DNA of 64,000 nt from Ptiloglossa arizonensis. Its lineage: Eukaryota; Arthropoda; Insecta; Hymenoptera; Colletidae. Shown one piece after another: positions 60,438-64,000 of the stretch (position 1 is the first letter of the stretch; each line of letters opens with the position of its first letter). The DNA is taken from positions 15,705,557-15,769,556 of the forward strand of contig NC_135051.1 of NCBI RefSeq assembly GCF_051014685.1. Direction: 5' to 3'. The notes under the pieces are model-generated. The model did no database searches. It was not told the origin of the DNA and saw nothing but the letters and a program-made list of their open reading frames with translations. A program made the translations under genes and the position numbers.

Positions 60438-61122
60438 AAATCGTATTTAAGACTTTTGTTCTTTTCGTACGTGTCTCTGTGAACGTTCGAAAAACTGTAA
60501 AACAAGATTTCTCGACTCGAGTGGCTCAATTATGTATGCATCGACAGTTCGTGAAGTCAGTTAATCAGTTAATTACGAAGTAATCGGTTATTATAGTATC
60601 GCTAATTTATTAGCTCGTAAGTAGCTCATAAGAAGCACAGCATAATGTGAATTTCGCAAAAACTGAAGCAGCGAGGCAAGAAGACTCAGTGAGGTGCACT
60701 TGTCGGAAGCACGATGATCAATTTCGAAATTAATTTTCTCAGAGAGGGTACTCGGGTACGAGGAAAATCTATTCTACAATATTTATTTATTTCTGGTCGA
60801 GGAATTGCCCTCACGGTTATTCTACAAATTACGTTCTTATATTGTAATACCGTACACGATCCCAGTAAATATTCTACGATATTTCACAATGACGAGTGAA
60901 ATAATTTCTTACAGTTATTTTCCTTATCGTAGAAATTTTCCTTTTAAATAATCCGGATAGTGTACACTCGTAGAAAAACTTTGATTTGCTTCTTTAGTTG
61001 AATGTTTTACTTAGAGATTGAATATTTTCAATCCATGGTGTACGCCCTCTTTTCAATAAAAAAAATATTCATTTACATTTTAAAGAATAATTATTCTCAA
61101 CATAGGAGTAATTATGATAATA

Positions 61123-61253
61123 TTAGGTTATTCGGAAAGTTATTTCGTTTTCTTTGGTGGAAATGAAACACGATTTTTTTAGAGTGTATAAACATTTTAT
61201 TGAATTATATATTCTCCATTTTGGAAAACGAAATCACTTTACGAACAATCAAA
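61123..61253 (+). mobile_element. 133-bp-family MITE, full copy
   Basis: Starts ttaggttattcggaaagtta after TA (61121-61122) and ends ctttacgaacaatcaaa before TA (61254-61255). It has the same central hairpin (ttagagtgtataaac) and the ggtggaaatgaaacacga block as the other copies. It lies about 60 bp upstream of the first block of the 28-bp minisatellite. Confidence 0.78.
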
Positions 61254-61309
61254 TACTTTTAGTTAATTCAGAAATGCAATAATCTGTAATTTGGAATGTA
61301 AATTACAGT

Positions 61310-61470
61310 AATTTAGAATTGCAAACAATTTAAAATGTAATTATTGCATCACAAATGCAATAATTTCATAGCATTTTTACAAATGCAATAATTTCACAGC
61401 AGTTTCACAAATGCAATAATTTCACAGCAGTTTCACAAATGCAATAATTTCACAGCATTCTTACAAATGG
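61310..61470. repeat. 28-bp minisatellite, short left block
   Basis: About four to five units of acaaatgcaataatttcaca gcattttt, the same family as the large block at 62220-63170. It begins about 60 bp after the MITE at 61123-61253. Confidence 0.85.
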
Positions 61471-61922
61471 TTTGATACAAGAATCGTGTACTCACAACGT
61501 AATCACATAAAGTGACACATCGTGTACACGTACCCAACGAAGGAAAATATGTGCCAGAAAATTGATTAATAAAAAATTCCGCTCCTCGTAAAACCCCATC
61601 ACGAATCAAAACGATCCGAAACGTTACAAGAACAAAGTTCGTCGAGGACCAAAATCCGCGAAACTTGTTTTTCTCTTCGTTACGATTATCCCAACGAGTG
61701 TATTATAATTTGTAGTTCAGGGTTACAACTTCTGCCCCGTTGACCGATGAAAATTAATAAACACGTTGCGTAGTAAACATGTAATCTTTATCTCTCTGGA
61801 CGCACAGTGAGCTCGTCGAGAAATTCTTATCGGTGCTTGTTACGCGAACGCGTGATGCAGTTACGCGTTGTTCGATAAACATTATTTCTCATTTTTCTCC
61901 CTTCTTCTTTCTGCGATTTCAG

Positions 61923-62040
61923 GCAAGCTCGAAATTCCAAAATTCACGTGCCTCGAGCAGAGGCCGGATCCTGATGATCATCAGAGACAGGCGACTCGGA
62001 TGAAAGTTGCTCTAGCTGGCTAGAGCCTGGTCAGGCTACT
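61923..62040 (+). other. GC-rich, dyad-rich segment behind a strong splice acceptor: candidate terminal exon or structured RNA
   Basis: A long pyrimidine tract (catttttctcccttcttctt, then tctgcgatttcag) ends in AG at 61922. The next 100 bp are GC-richer than either flank. In one frame they read KLEIPKFTCLEQRPDPDDHQ and a further dozen residues to TAG at 62021-62023; a 32-codon terminal exon is possible. The same DNA holds four closely spaced dyads: GCCTC..GAGGC (61950-61964), the perfect palindrome CTGATGATCATCAG (61971-61984), CTCTAGC-TG-GCTAGAG (62010-62025) and AGCCTG-GT-CAGGCT (62024-62037). The dyads could equally indicate a structured RNA or a protein-binding site. Confidence 0.35.
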
Positions 62041-62214
62041 TTCTAAATTTAGGCCGCCTTGCTTTCACGCACCGAATTTCTGGACGAAATAACGTCCACG
62101 TAACATCTCGGCATACGGAACTATTATTTCCTTTCAGTCTGCCGATTAACAATCTTAACACCGGACCCACCAACCGGTCAAAACGACTGGTTTCGATTGC
62201 CTTTGCAAAGAAAT

Positions 62215-63170
62215 TTACTTTCTTAGCATTTTTACAAATGCTATCATCTCACAGCATTCTTACCAATGCAATCATTTCACAGCATTTGTACAAATGCAAT
62301 AATTTCACAGCATTTTTACAAATGCAATCATTTCACAGCATTCTTACCAATGCAATAATTTCACAGCATTTGTACAAATGCAATAATTTCTTACTACTTT
62401 TACAAATGCAATAATTTCTTAGCATTTTTACAAATGCAATAATTTCACAGAATTTTTACTTATTTTTACTTAAAAAAACTGAGAAGAAATTAAATTTCTT
62501 AGCATTTTTACAAATGCAATCATTTCTTAGCATTTTTACAAATGCAATAATTTCACAGAATTTTTACTTATTTTTACTTAAAAAAACTGAGAAGAAATTA
62601 AATTTCTTAGCATTTTTACAAATGCAATCATTTCACAGCATTCTTACCAATGCAATAATTTCACAGCATTTGTACAAATGCAATAATTTCTTACTACTTT
62701 TACAAATGCAATAATTTCTTAGCATTTTTACAAATGCAATCATTTCACAGAATTTTTACTTATTTTTACTTAAAAAAACTGAGAAGAAATTAAATTTCTT
62801 AGCATTTTTACAAATGCAATCATTTCACAGCATTCTTACCAATGCAATCATTTCACAGCATTTGTACAAATGCAATAATTTCTTAGTATTTTTACAAATG
62901 CAATAATTTCTTAGCATTTTTACAAATGCAATAATTTCACAGAATTTTTACTTATTTTTACTTAAAAAAACTGAGAAGAAATTAAATTTCTTAGCATTTT
63001 TACAAATGCAATCATTTCACAGCATTCTTACCAATGCAATCATTTCACAGCATTTGTACAAATGCAATAATTTCTTACTACTTTTACAAATGCAATAATT
63101 TCTTAGCATTTTTACAAATGCAATAATTTCACAGAATTCTTACAAATGCAATAATTTCACAGTATTTTTC
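62215..63170. repeat. 28-bp minisatellite with 192-bp higher-order period
   Basis: Basic unit: acaaatgcaataatttcaca gcattttt, with tttctta/tttcaca and taa/tca variants. A spacer, aatttttacttatttttact then taaaaaaactgagaagaaat, occurs at 62451, 62559, 62751 and 62943. The spacings are 108, 192 and 192 bp, so blocks of several units plus spacer were amplified together. Confidence 0.93.
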
Positions 63171-64000
63171 AAAAGCTGCTACGACTTTTTTTCATTCTAT
63201 AGATACAATCAATATGATAAGTACCTCTTTTTCCTCGATCATCAATTTTCCCGAGACACATTTGAGGAAATTCATTTTTTGACACCTCGACATACTGGAT
63301 TCTATCGACAGTCTTAATGTTAATCGAACACAAAAATTGATCAATTTTCCAAGGATACGCGAGCAATGATGGACAACGATGAAAATAATTTACTAAAATT
63401 TATACAAGCGATTAATCACCGGTTAATGACAAATTTATTTAAAAAGAAACTTAGCTGAATATCGATCGTGAATCTATCGGAATTTCATAGCGAATAAATT
63501 CAAGTGGTAAGTAATAAAATAAATTTATCTTCTTCCATGGGACCTATTGATTATTTTAATGGATGTTTTGATAGACCATTCCTTAGTAATTCGATTAGGA
63601 AACGATCTCTTTTAAGTGCTTTGTTTATCCTGGATCCTCGATTATTGTCGTTGAAACATCCGAGTCCCTCTTCCTGATGTAAACATTCATTTCGATCGAT
63701 ATATTTTTCATAGGTTGCGACTCGGTTAAGGAACAGGGATCAGAATTCTTCGTTTACAATGGAATTTCAAATCTCTGTGAGAGAAGGAAAACATGTCGGG
63801 GGAACTTTACTCGGCTGTCAGGTCTCGTACGATTAATTTCTCCATCGATGGACGGAGGATCGTTTTCTTTAAAAATTGAAATAGTTCCACAGAAATGAAT
63901 CGAACCGATGGGTACGATAAAGATTCTTTTGAAAATGTTCACCATCGTACGATCGTTTCTGTATTCGAATAATTCTGGTAGCTCAAGTAGCAATTCCATT
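63171..64000. other. Gene-free AT-rich stretch to the window end
   Basis: No repeat or recognisable gene. A minus frame runs open from the window edge (63999) to 63754 (81 codons, MELLLELPELFEYRNDRTMV at its start). It could belong to something outside the window but has no recognisable motif. Confidence 0.35.

Noticed and set aside
62215..63170. CRISPR-like appearance (28-bp repeats)
   Set aside because: Units are directly adjacent with no unique spacers, the only spacer is itself repeated, there are no cas genes, and the surroundings are eukaryotic.

Overview
The window looks like non-coding DNA from an insect nuclear genome, most likely a hymenopteran (bee, ant or wasp). I infer this from four things: an AT-rich background that still carries many CpG dinucleotides, sharply bounded CpG-dense islands, short Tc1/mariner-type elements with TA target sites, and a nuclear copy of a mitochondrial gene that reads correctly only in the invertebrate mitochondrial code. 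I recognise no complete protein-coding gene, no rRNA and no tRNA. The open frames that exist are short, low in complexity, or generated by tandem repeats. The best reading is intergenic or intronic DNA with at least one candidate promoter and first-exon region (about 50.35-54.05 kb).

Layout. 0-4.4 kb: a GC-rich start, two tandem arrays (units of about 138 bp and 60-80 bp) and CpG/CT-rich sequence. 4.4-8.6 kb: AT-rich DNA with fragments of mobile elements, a 133-bp MITE with intact TA flanks, and a mitochondrial nad1 insertion (NUMT) interrupted by a MITE-derived hairpin. 8.6-16.7 kb: CpG-rich patches and arrays of about 141, 92 and 188 bp. 16.7-22.4 kb: AT-rich DNA with a 29-bp minisatellite and a 41-bp array. 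22.4-25.3 kb: a possible transposon terminus and a CpG island. 25.36-26.37 kb: a nearly homogeneous 156-bp array bracketed by a 36-bp direct repeat and closed by a perfect 23-bp inverted repeat. 28.7-30.9 kb: more MITE and mariner-like copies, one of them caught in a segmental duplication. 33.1-34.9 kb: a dimeric higher-order array followed directly by a 166-bp element with perfect 21-bp self-palindromic ends. 36-47 kb: long AT-rich stretches, an array of about 119 bp carrying an AAT microsatellite and a GGGTGTCCC motif, and a 64-bp array. 47-54 kb: CpG-rich, strongly purine/pyrimidine-skewed DNA. 54-64 kb: AT-rich DNA with duplications of about 170 and 402 bp and a 28-bp array organised in 192-bp periods. 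An exon-like, dyad-rich GC segment behind a strong splice acceptor lies between the two blocks of that last array.

There is no gene system to describe. The coherent theme is repeat biology: more than a dozen unrelated tandem arrays in 64 kb, several with higher-order structure, and some with edges inside or next to small DNA transposons or a recurrent GGGTG(T/C) motif. The exon calls are splice-signal plus frame inferences and are marked low confidence.
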